The position numbers and the translations under genes were made by a program. A model generated the notes under the pieces. That model saw nothing but the letters and a program-made list of their open reading frames with translations. It ran no database searches and was not told the DNA's origin. From assembly GCA_036504215.1 (NCBI GenBank), contig DASXVO010000054.1, positions 62,001-126,000 of the forward strand: a stretch of DNA of 64,000 bases. Direction: 5' to 3'. Shown in pieces: positions 34,478-42,726 of the stretch; the stretch's first letter is position 1; each line of letters starts with the position of its first letter. Origin of the DNA: Vicinamibacterales bacterium (GTDB taxonomy: Bacteria > Acidobacteriota > Vicinamibacteria > Vicinamibacterales > Fen-181).

Positions 34478-37393
34478 CTAGAACCGGAACCCCACGGAAA
34501 GGTTGAAGTCGCGCGGCGACTGGTAGCTGTTGGGACTGACCGCCTGCCCGAAGCTGGGGCCCTGCTTCCAGTTCACGCCCACGACGGGCGTCGTCGTGAA
34601 CGGGTTGAATGCGGTCAGCGTCGAATCCCCGCTCTTCCCGATCACGGTGGTGTTGAAGCTGGTGAGGCTCTGACTGTTGAACACGTTGTTGACCACGAAA
34701 CGGGCGAAGACCTGCGCGCGCTTCCATCCCGGAACGCCGTGGCTCCACGACAGTGACAGGTCAGTCCGCCAGGCTCCGTCGAAGCGGAAGCTACCGCGTT
34801 CGCTGATGTAGTAGATCGCCGTGGAGGGCGGGTTGAGGTAGCCGGGATTGGCGACGTACGGCCTCGAATCGAGCGCGATGTTGTAGTCGTAGGGCGTCCC
34901 GGAGTCGAATCGCTGCATGAAGCCCAACGCGAACTTCCCGGCCGCCTCGGGGACCGGCAGGTCGTAGGTGCCCCAGGCGCGCAGCTTGTGACGCTGGTCG
35001 CCGTTGAGGTAGCCGATGGGATAGTTCCAGGCCGCCTGCCGGTACTCGGGGTACGAGTTCGCACTGGCGAAGGTGGTGACGCTGGCCGAGTTCTCCGCCT
35101 CGATGTTGCCGCGGGTGTAGGAGAGCATGTAGTTTCCGCCCAGTTGCAGGGTCGTCACTGGACGATAGCTGAACTGTACGCTGACTCCCTTGTAGTCGCG
35201 CTCGACGCTGTTCGTGTTGTTGACGATGTCGAGGTTGAAGCGTTGGCCGGTCTTCGGATCGGTGACCACGCCGGTCGACATGTCGAGGAAGTCACCGTAG
35301 ACGTTGTTGAACTTGCGATAGATGAAGTCCACGCGGACCGAGCCCTTCGCCCCGAACTGGTGGGCCATGCCGAAGGTGTACTCGTCGGTGGTCGCCGGCT
35401 TGACGCCCGATGCGACGGCGGTGTTGACGCCGGGAATCGTCGGGCTCTGCCGCGGCGCGCGGCTGGGGCCGCCGGTGGAGTTCCACCAGTTGAAGAGCAC
35501 CTGCAGCGCCTGATAGGACGTCAGGTACGGCCCCGTCGCGGCGGTGTTCACGGCCGGGCCCTGGTACAGGAAGCTGTACGACGCCTGGCGGCCGGCTGCC
35601 GAGGCGGCGTCGGCCACCTGGGTGATGAACGTCCCCGTATACCTGCCGTAGCCGACGTTGGCGAGCCACTTCCCGTCGCGCTTGAGGTCGAATGTCGCCC
35701 CGAGCCGCGGGCTGTACATCGCGGCATTGGCCACCGGCTGGGCGCCCTGGTCCCTGATGCTGTTCTTGTCGTACCGAAGCCCGAGGTTGATGGTCACCGC
35801 GGGATTCAACCGCCAGACGTCATTGATGAACCCGGAATAGGTCCGCAGGTCGCTGCCCTTCGTGTCTTCGAAGACCGGCAGCCACTCGACATAGGTCGTC
35901 GACGTCTTGAAGACCGGGTAGATGTTCAGACCGTCGATGACCGCCCCAGTCGCCTGCACGCGGTAGGAACTGGCCGACGAGTTCTGGTTGTTCTTCCGCA
36001 TGTCCTTGAAGACATCGAATCCCGCGACGATGTTGTGGGATCCGAGGCTCTTCGTGGACAGGAAGTAGTTCAGCTTGGCGTAGGCGTCCCAGTTGTTCAT
36101 CTGGTTGGCGTAGTTCGGGCAGACCGCGCAGTAGGTCGGCGAGCTGAACCGGGCCTGACCGCGCGACCGATCCCAGATCGGCGTGCCGTAGATGAGGTCC
36201 ATGAAGCTCGACCCCTGGTCGAGCAGCTCCATCTTGCGGGAGGAATACTGGGCCTCGATGAACAGGTTGTTGCTGAGCACGGTCTGGTAGTTCGCGGCCA
36301 CCAGCGACTCGGGGGTGCGGTCGTCGTAAAGGCTTGCCTGATCCATGATCGTGCCGAAGCTGTTGTTGGTCGTGGCCAGGCTCTTCTTCAGGTACGACAC
36401 CTTCAGGGTGTTCTTCGCGTTGATCGCGTAGGTGAGTTTTCCCTCGCCGCGCTTGTCATCCACCACCTTCGTGTAGTTGAAGCCCGTGTAGGGAGCCGCG
36501 ACGCTCGCCGAGTTCTTCTGGAATCGGCCCGCCGAGAAGAACCACAGCTTGTCCTTGAGAATCGGGCCGCCGAACGTCAGCTCGTACGCCGGTACCACCA
36601 CGTCCAGCGTGGAGTCGCCGGGGTACGGCGTCAGCGCCCGCCACGCGTCGTTGGTGAACGTCACGCGGAAGGACCCGCTGAAGGCGTTGCCGCCCGACTT
36701 GGTGATCATGTTGACGACGCCGCCCTGAAACCGCCCGTACTCGGCGGAGATATTGCCGGCCGAGACCTTGGTCTCCTGGATCGCGTCCTCGATGAACAAC
36801 GTGCGCGCCTGCTGCCGCTGGGTCTCATTGATGTTCACGCCGTTGACGAGGTTGAGGTTGTCGTACGACAGCGCGCCTGAGATCATGATGTTCCCGCCCG
36901 GCCCGTTGTTGGTCGCGGCCGGACTGAAGAGCGTGGCGCTGTCGAGCGAACGCCCGAGTGGAAGCGCTTCGACGGTGCTCGCCTTGAGGGTCGTCGCCAC
37001 CGTGGCCGTCGGCGCCGTCTCGCTCGTCGCCGCCGTCACGTTGACCACCTCGGTCACCGACGCGAGCCCCAACTTGGCGTTGACTGGCAGCGTGTCGGCC
37101 ATCTTCAGGCTGACGGCCTGCTTGACGGTCGAGAAGCCCTGCAGCTCGAAGGTCACCGTGTAGTCGCCCGAGGGTAGGAACGGGATGATGTAGTCGCCAT
37201 TGGCGGAGGTCACCGTGGTGCGGACGCCCTGCAGGACCGGCGATGCGACGGTGACGGTCACGCCGGGCAGCGCCAGGCTGTCCGGGTCGACCACGTGGCC
37301 GGAAATGGTCCCGGTCGGATTGCCTTGGGCACACACGGTGCCAGCCAGGGCCATGAACGTCAACACCAGGATCCAGGTTCGCGAACGCCACAT
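34478..37393 (-). CDS. TonB-dependent, Oar-like receptor of the scavenging operon
   Basis: A 971-residue outer membrane receptor. Signal peptide SRTWILVLTFMALAGTVCAQ, CarboxypepD domain (TGTISGHVVDPDSLALPGVT), intact plug (ISAEYGRFQGGVVNMITKSG), barrel ending DFNLSVGFRF. The start at 37393 follows AGGGGGAATGTT. It is the intact relative of the decayed gene at 29983-33009. It has its own promoter, a 44-bp block shared with the promoter of gamma-glutamyltransferase, so both are likely under the same regulator. Expected role: import across the outer membrane of the peptide, gamma-glutamyl or N-acyl compound processed by the neighbouring enzymes. That ligand is inferred from context. Confidence 0.9.
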   Translation of the reverse strand: MWRSRTWILVLTFMALAGTVCAQGNPTGTISGHVVDPDSLALPGVTVTVASPVLQGVRTTVTSANGDYIIPFLPSGDYTVTFELQGFSTVKQAVSLKMADTLPVNAKLGLASVTEVVNVTAATSETAPTATVATTLKASTVEALPLGRSLDSATLFSPAATNNGPGGNIMISGALSYDNLNLVNGVNINETQRQQARTLFIEDAIQETKVSAGNISAEYGRFQGGVVNMITKSGGNAFSGSFRVTFTNDAWRALTPYPGDSTLDVVVPAYELTFGGPILKDKLWFFSAGRFQKNSASVAAPYTGFNYTKVVDDKRGEGKLTYAINAKNTLKVSYLKKSLATTNNSFGTIMDQASLYDDRTPESLVAANYQTVLSNNLFIEAQYSSRKMELLDQGSSFMDLIYGTPIWDRSRGQARFSSPTYCAVCPNYANQMNNWDAYAKLNYFLSTKSLGSHNIVAGFDVFKDMRKNNQNSSASSYRVQATGAVIDGLNIYPVFKTSTTYVEWLPVFEDTKGSDLRTYSGFINDVWRLNPAVTINLGLRYDKNSIRDQGAQPVANAAMYSPRLGATFDLKRDGKWLANVGYGRYTGTFITQVADAASAAGRQASYSFLYQGPAVNTAATGPYLTSYQALQVLFNWWNSTGGPSRAPRQSPTIPGVNTAVASGVKPATTDEYTFGMAHQFGAKGSVRVDFIYRKFNNVYGDFLDMSTGVVTDPKTGQRFNLDIVNNTNSVERDYKGVSVQFSYRPVTTLQLGGNYMLSYTRGNIEAENSASVTTFASANSYPEYRQAAWNYPIGYLNGDQRHKLRAWGTYDLPVPEAAGKFALGFMQRFDSGTPYDYNIALDSRPYVANPGYLNPPSTAIYYISERGSFRFDGAWRTDLSLSWSHGVPGWKRAQVFARFVVNNVFNSQSLTSFNTTVIGKSGDSTLTAFNPFTTTPVVGVNWKQGPSFGQAVSPNSYQSPRDFNLSVGFRF

Positions 37394-37459
37394 AACATTC
37401 CCCCTCTGCTGCTGATTCGGTGCAATCCGTCTCGGGATGCGCGGACCTCAGGTTGTCCG

Positions 37460-37503
37460 ACTATAGGGCAGCCTGCGCCGCCCGGATGTCCCAATGTGTA
37501 ACG
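37460..37503 (-). promoter_or_regulatory. Shared promoter/operator block upstream of the receptor gene
   Basis: On the minus strand CGTTACACATTGGGACA is followed by 21 bases (including the T after ACA block in the register used here) and then TATAGT, a good -10 hexamer 67 bp before the ATG at 37393. GTTACA and GGGACA repeat with a 10-bp period, the layout bound by OmpR/PhoB-type regulators, and sit where an activator would replace a missing -35. The same block with the same spacing occurs at 42660-42703 before ggt. Confidence 0.65.
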
Positions 37504-37513
37504 GGCGGTGCGC

Positions 37514-38656
37514 CTACAACGCCCCAGGGTCTCGAAGACATGCGCCGATGCCTCTCGAGAGGAGTTCGGTGTAATCGGGTACCTGCTCGATCGTGATGGG
37601 CCGGCCGCTGTGCAGCTCGCTGAAGATGCGTGCGAACGCTGCGAGCGCGCTGAGGTGCCGCCCCGCGCGCTCTTCCATGGGCAGCCCCTTGTCGCCGTAC
37701 GGCACGTAGAGCAGGCCGCTGTGCGCCGCGCGGACGAAGAACTCGTCCTTCCCGTCCAGAATGAGCCGCTCGCTCGTCCGGCCGTGGAGACGATCCATGA
37801 TCGGATTGGCTGACTCGAGCAGGAGCGCGAGCGTTCCGGTGTGATCCCCGAGCTCGCGGTGACTCATGCCCCGCAGGTTCTTTGGCGAGGGTTCGAGCCG
37901 GAGCTTGACCCCGCTCAGCTCCAGGTCGATCGCCCCCATCGTCGCGATCTCCTGGGCACGCTCGTGGAAGATCACGCAGTTCACGATCGGATTCATCGGC
38001 CGCGCCTCGTGCAGATCGACCGTCAGGTCCACGCGTTCCTTGCGCACCAGTTGGGTGATGCCGAAGGCGATCTTCTCGGTGAGGCCACCGTCGGGCCGGC
38101 CCGGAAACGAGCGGTCGAGGTTGCGCACATCGAAATCGGATTGCAGCTGGCCGCTCGGGTAGTGGGTGTAGACCTCGGGATCGGGCCACTGGTGCACCGG
38201 GTTGGTGAGGCGCCCCCCATACCTGAACCAACGCGTCCGGCCGCTCGCCGTTCTCACGGTGAAGCGAGTCGGAAAGCCCTCGGACGACTCGACGTGCGTG
38301 GCGGCGCTGGCGTTGGCCTGGGGGATCACGAAGAGCCGTCCGGCCGTGAGCCGGGCATTCTCCACGAGGAGCACCGCCGCCATCATGCCGGCGGGCTCGT
38401 TGGCGTGCACGCCTCCCATGACGAGCATCGTGCCGCCTGGTGTCCCGCTGTCCAGCAGGTAGACGCTCGTGTCGCCGGGCGTACCGCGCAGGCCGTCGAA
38501 GTAGGTGCTCAAGGGCACGACGCGCGAGACACCCGGCCCTCGACCAACGATCTGCGCCTCGTGCACCGACACAAAGGCCCGCCCGCTGACCAGCATCACC
38601 GACAGGGCGACGAGCCCGACCAGTACGCCGAATCGTCGTGACACGCGCTCAGGCAT
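37514..38656 (-). CDS. Exported M14-type zinc carboxypeptidase / succinylglutamate desuccinylase-like deacylase
   Basis: A 380-residue protein with an N-terminal membrane or signal segment (FGVLVGLVALSVMLVSGRAF). Zinc site: MLVMGGVHANEPAGMMAAVL supplies His and Glu (HxxE), and LTVDLHEARPMNP supplies the second His. A conserved Arg-bearing stretch is RNLDRSFPGRPDGG. This architecture is shared by M14 carboxypeptidases and the AstE/aspartoacylase deacylases; the DLHEA motif favours the deacylase side. It would release an amino acid from an N-acyl or peptide substrate outside the cytoplasm. It lies 9 bp after a 48-residue membrane protein gene. A second, cytoplasmic-looking relative lies at 62083. 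Confidence 0.85.
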   Translation of the reverse strand: MPERVSRRFGVLVGLVALSVMLVSGRAFVSVHEAQIVGRGPGVSRVVPLSTYFDGLRGTPGDTSVYLLDSGTPGGTMLVMGGVHANEPAGMMAAVLLVENARLTAGRLFVIPQANASAATHVESSEGFPTRFTVRTASGRTRWFRYGGRLTNPVHQWPDPEVYTHYPSGQLQSDFDVRNLDRSFPGRPDGGLTEKIAFGITQLVRKERVDLTVDLHEARPMNPIVNCVIFHERAQEIATMGAIDLELSGVKLRLEPSPKNLRGMSHRELGDHTGTLALLLESANPIMDRLHGRTSERLILDGKDEFFVRAAHSGLLYVPYGDKGLPMEERAGRHLSALAAFARIFSELHSGRPITIEQVPDYTELLSRGIGACLRDPGAL

Positions 38657-38665
38657 CGCCTTCCT

Positions 38666-38812
38666 CTATTTGATCAGGAGCGCACGCAGGACGAGCGGCA
38701 CCAGCAGCACAGCCGCTGCCACCCGCTCCTGGCGGGATCCTTCGGCCACGACCGCCCACGCGGCCAGCAGTGCCATGACGGCGCAGAGCACGCGGTAGGC
38801 CACGAGGATCAT
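38666..38812 (-). CDS. 48-residue membrane protein, putative small subunit of the DctM-like permease
   Basis: A short gene between the permease and the deacylase. The ATG at 38812 is preceded by a perfect AGGAGG with 8-base spacing. The product starts MILVAYRVLCAVMALLAAWA and has a second hydrophobic segment VAAAVLLVPLVLRALLIK after a charged turn (EGSRQER): two TM helices. It lies 19 bp after the permease and 9 bp before the deacylase. TRAP systems need a small membrane subunit (DctQ) beside the large one; no normal DctQ is present here, so this microprotein may take that place, although it is far shorter than the usual four-helix subunit. Function unproven; its existence as a gene is well supported. 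Confidence 0.7.
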   Translation of the reverse strand: MILVAYRVLCAVMALLAAWAVVAEGSRQERVAAAVLLVPLVLRALLIK

Positions 38813-38831
38813 CGAGTCCGCCTCCTGTCTG

Positions 38832-40139
38832 TCACCACGAGAAGCGCAACACCCCGAGGGCGTTCGCGTAGATCACCCCCAGGATGCCGGCGATCGCGAT
38901 CGTCATGGTTGGCACGGCCGAGACGCGGAGAAACGAGCCGTACGAATCGTGGCAATCGGCGAGGATCATGGCGCTCTTCCCGAGGATCGCCGTCGGCGGG
39001 GTCACGCTGGACACGCAGGCGAGCAGGCTCAGCGCCACGGTGGCCATGATGGGATCCCGGCCGAGCAGCGCGAGCATGAACGGAATGCCGAAGACCGACG
39101 CCACTGCGAACGGACCGAGCACGCCACCAAGGCAGACACAGACCACGAAGATGGCCGCGTAGAGCACATAGACCGGCACGCTGATCGACGAGATCACGAA
39201 CAGGCCGCGCACGCCGTTGGCCGCCATCACCTGCACCAGCGACCCGACCGCGATGAGAATCGCATTGACCTCCAGCGTCTCGCGGAACGTCTCGCGAGCC
39301 ACCCGCAGCAGGTCGATGCGGAATCCGGCCGAGACGAACGCCACGGCGCCGCCGACCATGAACATCAGCGGAATGCCGATTGGCGGAATCACGTGAGGGA
39401 AGGTCCGCACGAGCAGCATCAGGACCACGACGATCGTGAGCGGCAGGTAGACGCGCAGTGCCGTCATGTGCGCCGGAACGGCGGGCAGGGCGGCGAGCGC
39501 CGCGTCGCGGTCGAGCGGACCATGGATGTGCCGCCATCCCAGGTGCAGGGCTGCGTAGACGGCCAGCGGCACGGTCACGATCAGGAGCGGCCAGAAGAAC
39601 CCGATGTAGGGCATGTTGATGCCCGCCGCGATAATCATCGCCGGGATGTTCACCGGGGGCGCAAAGATGCCAATCGTCCCGCCGATCGCGATGAACGAGG
39701 CCACCTTGACGCGCGGGATGCCCATGAGCAGCAACAGGGACGAGACCACGCTGCCAAAGGCGAACTGCCCGGCCGCCCCGGGGCCGGTGAGCGCGCCAGG
39801 CAGGATCACCAGGAACATCAGCAGCACGAGCAGCAGGCGTGGTCGCGCGTGGAACCGCGCCACCAGGTCCCGCACCGTCGCGTCGAGGGCGCCGGACGCC
39901 TTCTCGATGTTGATGAAGATCTGCGCCGCGAAGATGATGAGCACGATCGGCAGGAACGTGAAGCTGCCGTCGACGAGGTGCCGAACGCTCTCGAGCGGAC
40001 CGAATCCGGCGAGCACGATGCCCGTGACCGCCGCCACGAGGATCGCGAGCGCGTCCGAGAGCCGGCCGAGGCGCATGGCCACGCCAAACGCCGTGACCAT
40101 CGCGGCGACGAGCAGACAGGCGGTGGTGGTCGCGTTCAT
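38832..40139 (-). CDS. TRAP-type large permease (DctM-like, IT superfamily)
   Basis: A 435-residue polytopic protein with about 12 TM segments. DctM-like features: LIIFAAQIFINIEKASGALD, PGALTGPGAAGQFAFGSVV, GGTIGIFAPPVNIPAMIIAA (the Gly/Pro-rich substrate loop), LIAVGSLVQVMAANGVRGLF and CVSSVTPPTAILGKSAMILA. The twofold repeat of the Pro-rich loops is clear. It would move an organic acid or acylated amino acid across the inner membrane. No DctQ gene is adjacent; the small gene downstream and the DUF6305-like exported protein upstream may be its partners. The solute-binding protein nearest to it is the TAXI protein at 45112, separated by the kinase, regulator and ggt genes. Confidence 0.8.
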   Translation of the reverse strand: MNATTTACLLVAAMVTAFGVAMRLGRLSDALAILVAAVTGIVLAGFGPLESVRHLVDGSFTFLPIVLIIFAAQIFINIEKASGALDATVRDLVARFHARPRLLLVLLMFLVILPGALTGPGAAGQFAFGSVVSSLLLLMGIPRVKVASFIAIGGTIGIFAPPVNIPAMIIAAGINMPYIGFFWPLLIVTVPLAVYAALHLGWRHIHGPLDRDAALAALPAVPAHMTALRVYLPLTIVVVLMLLVRTFPHVIPPIGIPLMFMVGGAVAFVSAGFRIDLLRVARETFRETLEVNAILIAVGSLVQVMAANGVRGLFVISSISVPVYVLYAAIFVVCVCLGGVLGPFAVASVFGIPFMLALLGRDPIMATVALSLLACVSSVTPPTAILGKSAMILADCHDSYGSFLRVSAVPTMTIAIAGILGVIYANALGVLRFSW

Positions 40140-40149
40140 CGCCGCCCCG

Positions 40150-40713
40150 CTACCGAACGACCGCTCTCAGGCCTGGCCCGATGTCCGCGACCTGTTTGAC
40201 AACGACGAGGGGAATCTTCCGGGCGGTGGTCGCCTTCGTGAACGCGCCATCCTTGTTCCCATCCTCCGTCACGAGCACGAAATCCGCTTTCGCCACCACC
40301 GGATCGATGAACTTGTCCGAAAGCGCGCCCCGGCGCGATTGCCCTCCCACGTGGACGGCGAGCACCTTGACGCCGAGTTCCCTGGCCTTCGTCAACAGTT
40401 GCCCCACCCGGGCCAGCTCGCCCTTCTCGTCGATGCCGGCCTCGCCAAGCCCCTTCGCGCTGCCCCCCATCACGACGACGAGCGTCTTGACCGCCTTGAG
40501 AGCCTCCGGTTTCAGCATATTGTCAAACGAGTGCTCGAGCCTGACGCGCTTGCTCAGCAGGCTGACGGTGTATGCGTCCGGGCTTTGTCCGCACGAGGTG
40601 ATGGCCACGGGCGGCGCCGAGGTGAAGGGCGGCTGCGCGCCGGCCGGCAGGACGACCGCGAGCGACACCGACACGCCGGCGACGAAGACTGCGATAGCAT
40701 GACGCGTGGACAT
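40150..40713 (-). CDS. Exported DUF6305-like protein
   Basis: A 187-residue protein with a signal peptide (MSTRHAIAVFVAGVSVSLAV, cleavage about residue 29). The mature domain has a Rossmann-like look: VAITSCGQSPDAYTVSLLSK, KTLVVVMGGSAKGLGEAGID, VKVLAVHVGGQSRRGALSDK, DFVLVTEDGNKDGAFTKATT, IPLVVVKQVADIGPGL. The SCGQSPDA and GGSAKGLG motifs fit what I remember as DUF6305, a family of unknown function found beside TRAP-like permeases. A much longer frame overlaps ggt but only this part is coding. It ends 10 bp before the permease gene and may be a periplasmic substrate-handling partner of it. Confidence 0.75.
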   Translation of the reverse strand: MSTRHAIAVFVAGVSVSLAVVLPAGAQPPFTSAPPVAITSCGQSPDAYTVSLLSKRVRLEHSFDNMLKPEALKAVKTLVVVMGGSAKGLGEAGIDEKGELARVGQLLTKARELGVKVLAVHVGGQSRRGALSDKFIDPVVAKADFVLVTEDGNKDGAFTKATTARKIPLVVVKQVADIGPGLRAVVR

Positions 40714-40742
40714 CGACAGTGCTCCTACGTGTTCGTGTCGGC

Positions 40743-42590
40743 TCAGTACCCCAGCGCGCACCCGCCGCGCCGTGGGTCGGCGCCGCCGGTCAGCGTGCGG
40801 AGCGCCTGGTTGACGAGGATGCCCTGCATGCCGCCGAAGACCTGGGCGAACGGCTGGTCCTCGACGCGGATCTGGTTCCCCTTCGCCTGCAGCGCCTTCC
40901 TGACCGCCTCTGGGAGGCGGGACTCGAAGCCCACGCTCACCTCGGCCCCCGGCCGGTAGAAGTCGGGCTTTGCGCGCAACTCGATCCTCGTCGCCTCGAT
41001 CGCGTCCTGGATCCCCATGCCGAACTCGACGACATTCAAGAAAACCTGCATCTGGGTCTGGCCGATGCTCTCTCCGCCGGGCGTGCCCCACACCATGAAG
41101 AGCCTGCCGTTCTTCAGGGCGATGAGCGGCGAGTTGTTGATGAGCGGCGTCTTTCCGCCCCCGATGAAGTTCACATCGTCCTTGTAGGGCGAGAAGGAGC
41201 CGTAGCGTGTCGCGTTGTGGAAGATGATGCCGGTCCGGCCGACCACCACCTTCGTCCCGAAGGTCCCAATCGTCGGCGTGCAGGCCACGGCGTTGCCGGC
41301 GGCGTCGACGATGTCGAAGTGGGTGGTGTTGGGATCGTCGTCGTACGACGCAATGGAGGTGTCGGGCGCGGCGAGACCCGTGCGCGACGCACGCGCGGTG
41401 CTCGCGGTCGTGCTGCCGGGCTTCGGGCCCGCCGACGGGTTGCCCGCTGGCGCGTAGGGGCTCGCCTGGTCGAGCCTGATGAGCCTTTGACGTTCGGCGG
41501 CGTACGCCTTCGACAGGAGGCCGTCGAGCGGGATCGTCGCGACCTTGGGATCCGCCACGTATCGATACACATCTGCGTTGACGAGCTTGATCGACTCGGC
41601 GAGCAGGTGAATGTACTCCGCGCTGTTCAACCCCACGGCCTTGAGGTCGTAGGACTCGAGCAGGTTGAGGTTCATCAGCGTCTGGATGCCGCCCCGCGAG
41701 GTCGGGCCGTTGCTGTAGACCTCGTACTCCTTGTAGGTCGTGTGAATCGGCTTCGCCCAGACCGGCTGGTAGTCGGCGAAGTCCTTGAGCGTGAACAACC
41801 CGTCGTTGACCTTGTAGAAGGCCACGAACTCCTGCGCCAGCGCACCCTTGTAGAAGAAATCGTACGCAGCCGTCAGCGCCTGGGTGCGCGTCCCGCCGGC
41901 CTTCCGCGCGCCCGCCTCGACGGCCAGGATTCGCCGGAATGTGTTGGCGAGGTCCTTCTGGACGAGCCGCTCGCCTTCCGTCGGCAGCGCCCCGTTCGGC
42001 ACGAACACGGCCGCGGTCGTCGGGAAGATCTCGAGGGCCGACCTCGAGTCGTCCAGCGTCTCGCGCAGGTAGCTGTCGACCGGAAAGCCCTGGTCCGCGT
42101 ACTGCACGGCCGTGGCGAACACGTCCGCCAGCGTCATCGTTCCGTATGTGTCGAGGAGGGTGACCCAACCGCCGAAGTTCCCGGGCACGACGCCGGCGAG
42201 GTACCCCGCCTCCTGGTCGCGCTTGTTCTTGAACCGATCCGGCGTCGCCGCGTAGGGCGCCGCTCCGGTCATCTGGAGAGAGACGACCTCGCCGGTCTTC
42301 GCGACATACAGCGTCATGAAGCCGACACCGCCCATGCCGGACCGGGAAGGCTCCACTACGTTGAGCGTCGCGGCAACGGCCACCGCCGCATCGAACGCGT
42401 TGCCACCCTTCTTGAGGATGTCGAGGCCGGCCTGCGTCGCGAGGGAGTGCGCCGAGGCCACCATGGCCCGCGTGCCGACCGCCTGGTACTGGATGCGCTG
42501 CGCCGGGAGGATCGCGCCTGACAGCGCCAGCAGGATCACGACCAGACCCATTCTCAACGACCACCGGATTCGCGGTGCGTTCATCGACAC
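40743..42590 (-). CDS. ggt: Gamma-glutamyltransferase / glutathione hydrolase
   Basis: A 615-residue exported precursor (signal LRMGLVVILLALSGAILPAQ). It hydrolyses or transfers the gamma-glutamyl group of glutathione and related compounds. The precursor cleaves itself at the conserved Thr, here Thr422 in DDDPNTTHFDIVDAAGNAVA, giving large and small subunits. Other family parts: MVASAHSLATQAGLDILKKG, GGNAFDAAVAVAATLNVVEP, PSRSGMGGVGFM (substrate Arg region) and NSPLIALKNGRLFMVWGTPG with the oxyanion GG. It begins the scavenging run, 136 bp after the response-regulator gene, with its own promoter block at 42660-42703. Product glutamate could be taken up by the symporter encoded at the end of the run. 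Confidence 0.92.
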   Translation of the reverse strand: MSMNAPRIRWSLRMGLVVILLALSGAILPAQRIQYQAVGTRAMVASAHSLATQAGLDILKKGGNAFDAAVAVAATLNVVEPSRSGMGGVGFMTLYVAKTGEVVSLQMTGAAPYAATPDRFKNKRDQEAGYLAGVVPGNFGGWVTLLDTYGTMTLADVFATAVQYADQGFPVDSYLRETLDDSRSALEIFPTTAAVFVPNGALPTEGERLVQKDLANTFRRILAVEAGARKAGGTRTQALTAAYDFFYKGALAQEFVAFYKVNDGLFTLKDFADYQPVWAKPIHTTYKEYEVYSNGPTSRGGIQTLMNLNLLESYDLKAVGLNSAEYIHLLAESIKLVNADVYRYVADPKVATIPLDGLLSKAYAAERQRLIRLDQASPYAPAGNPSAGPKPGSTTASTARASRTGLAAPDTSIASYDDDPNTTHFDIVDAAGNAVACTPTIGTFGTKVVVGRTGIIFHNATRYGSFSPYKDDVNFIGGGKTPLINNSPLIALKNGRLFMVWGTPGGESIGQTQMQVFLNVVEFGMGIQDAIEATRIELRAKPDFYRPGAEVSVGFESRLPEAVRKALQAKGNQIRVEDQPFAQVFGGMQGILVNQALRTLTGGADPRRGGCALGY

Positions 42591-42659
42591 CCCCCGCCTA
42601 CGGGCGGCCGGCTACCGCGTCTGTGACAGGCGGGTAGGTCGCGATCCCGTGGCGAACCG

Positions 42660-42703
42660 AGTATAGGAGGCGCGCCGGCTGAGCGTTGTCCCAGTTTGTA
42701 ACG
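42660..42703 (-). promoter_or_regulatory. Shared promoter/operator block upstream of ggt
   Basis: Minus-strand CGTTACAAACTGGGACA is followed, 21 bases later, by TATACT, a near-consensus -10 located 70 bp before the ggt ATG. The direct repeat GTTACA-N4-GGGACA has a 10-bp period. Sequence, order and spacing match the block before the receptor gene (37460-37503) base for base in length. The linked OmpR-type regulator, encoded 24 bp further upstream, is the obvious candidate to bind it. Confidence 0.68.
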
Positions 42704-42726
42704 CTCCACACGGCGGGAGGGATCCG

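Noticed and set aside
40150-42564. 804-codon protein combining the DUF6305-like domain with a long N-terminal region
   Set aside because: The N-terminal part is the out-of-frame shadow of ggt; the real start is the ATG at 40713, followed by a signal peptide.
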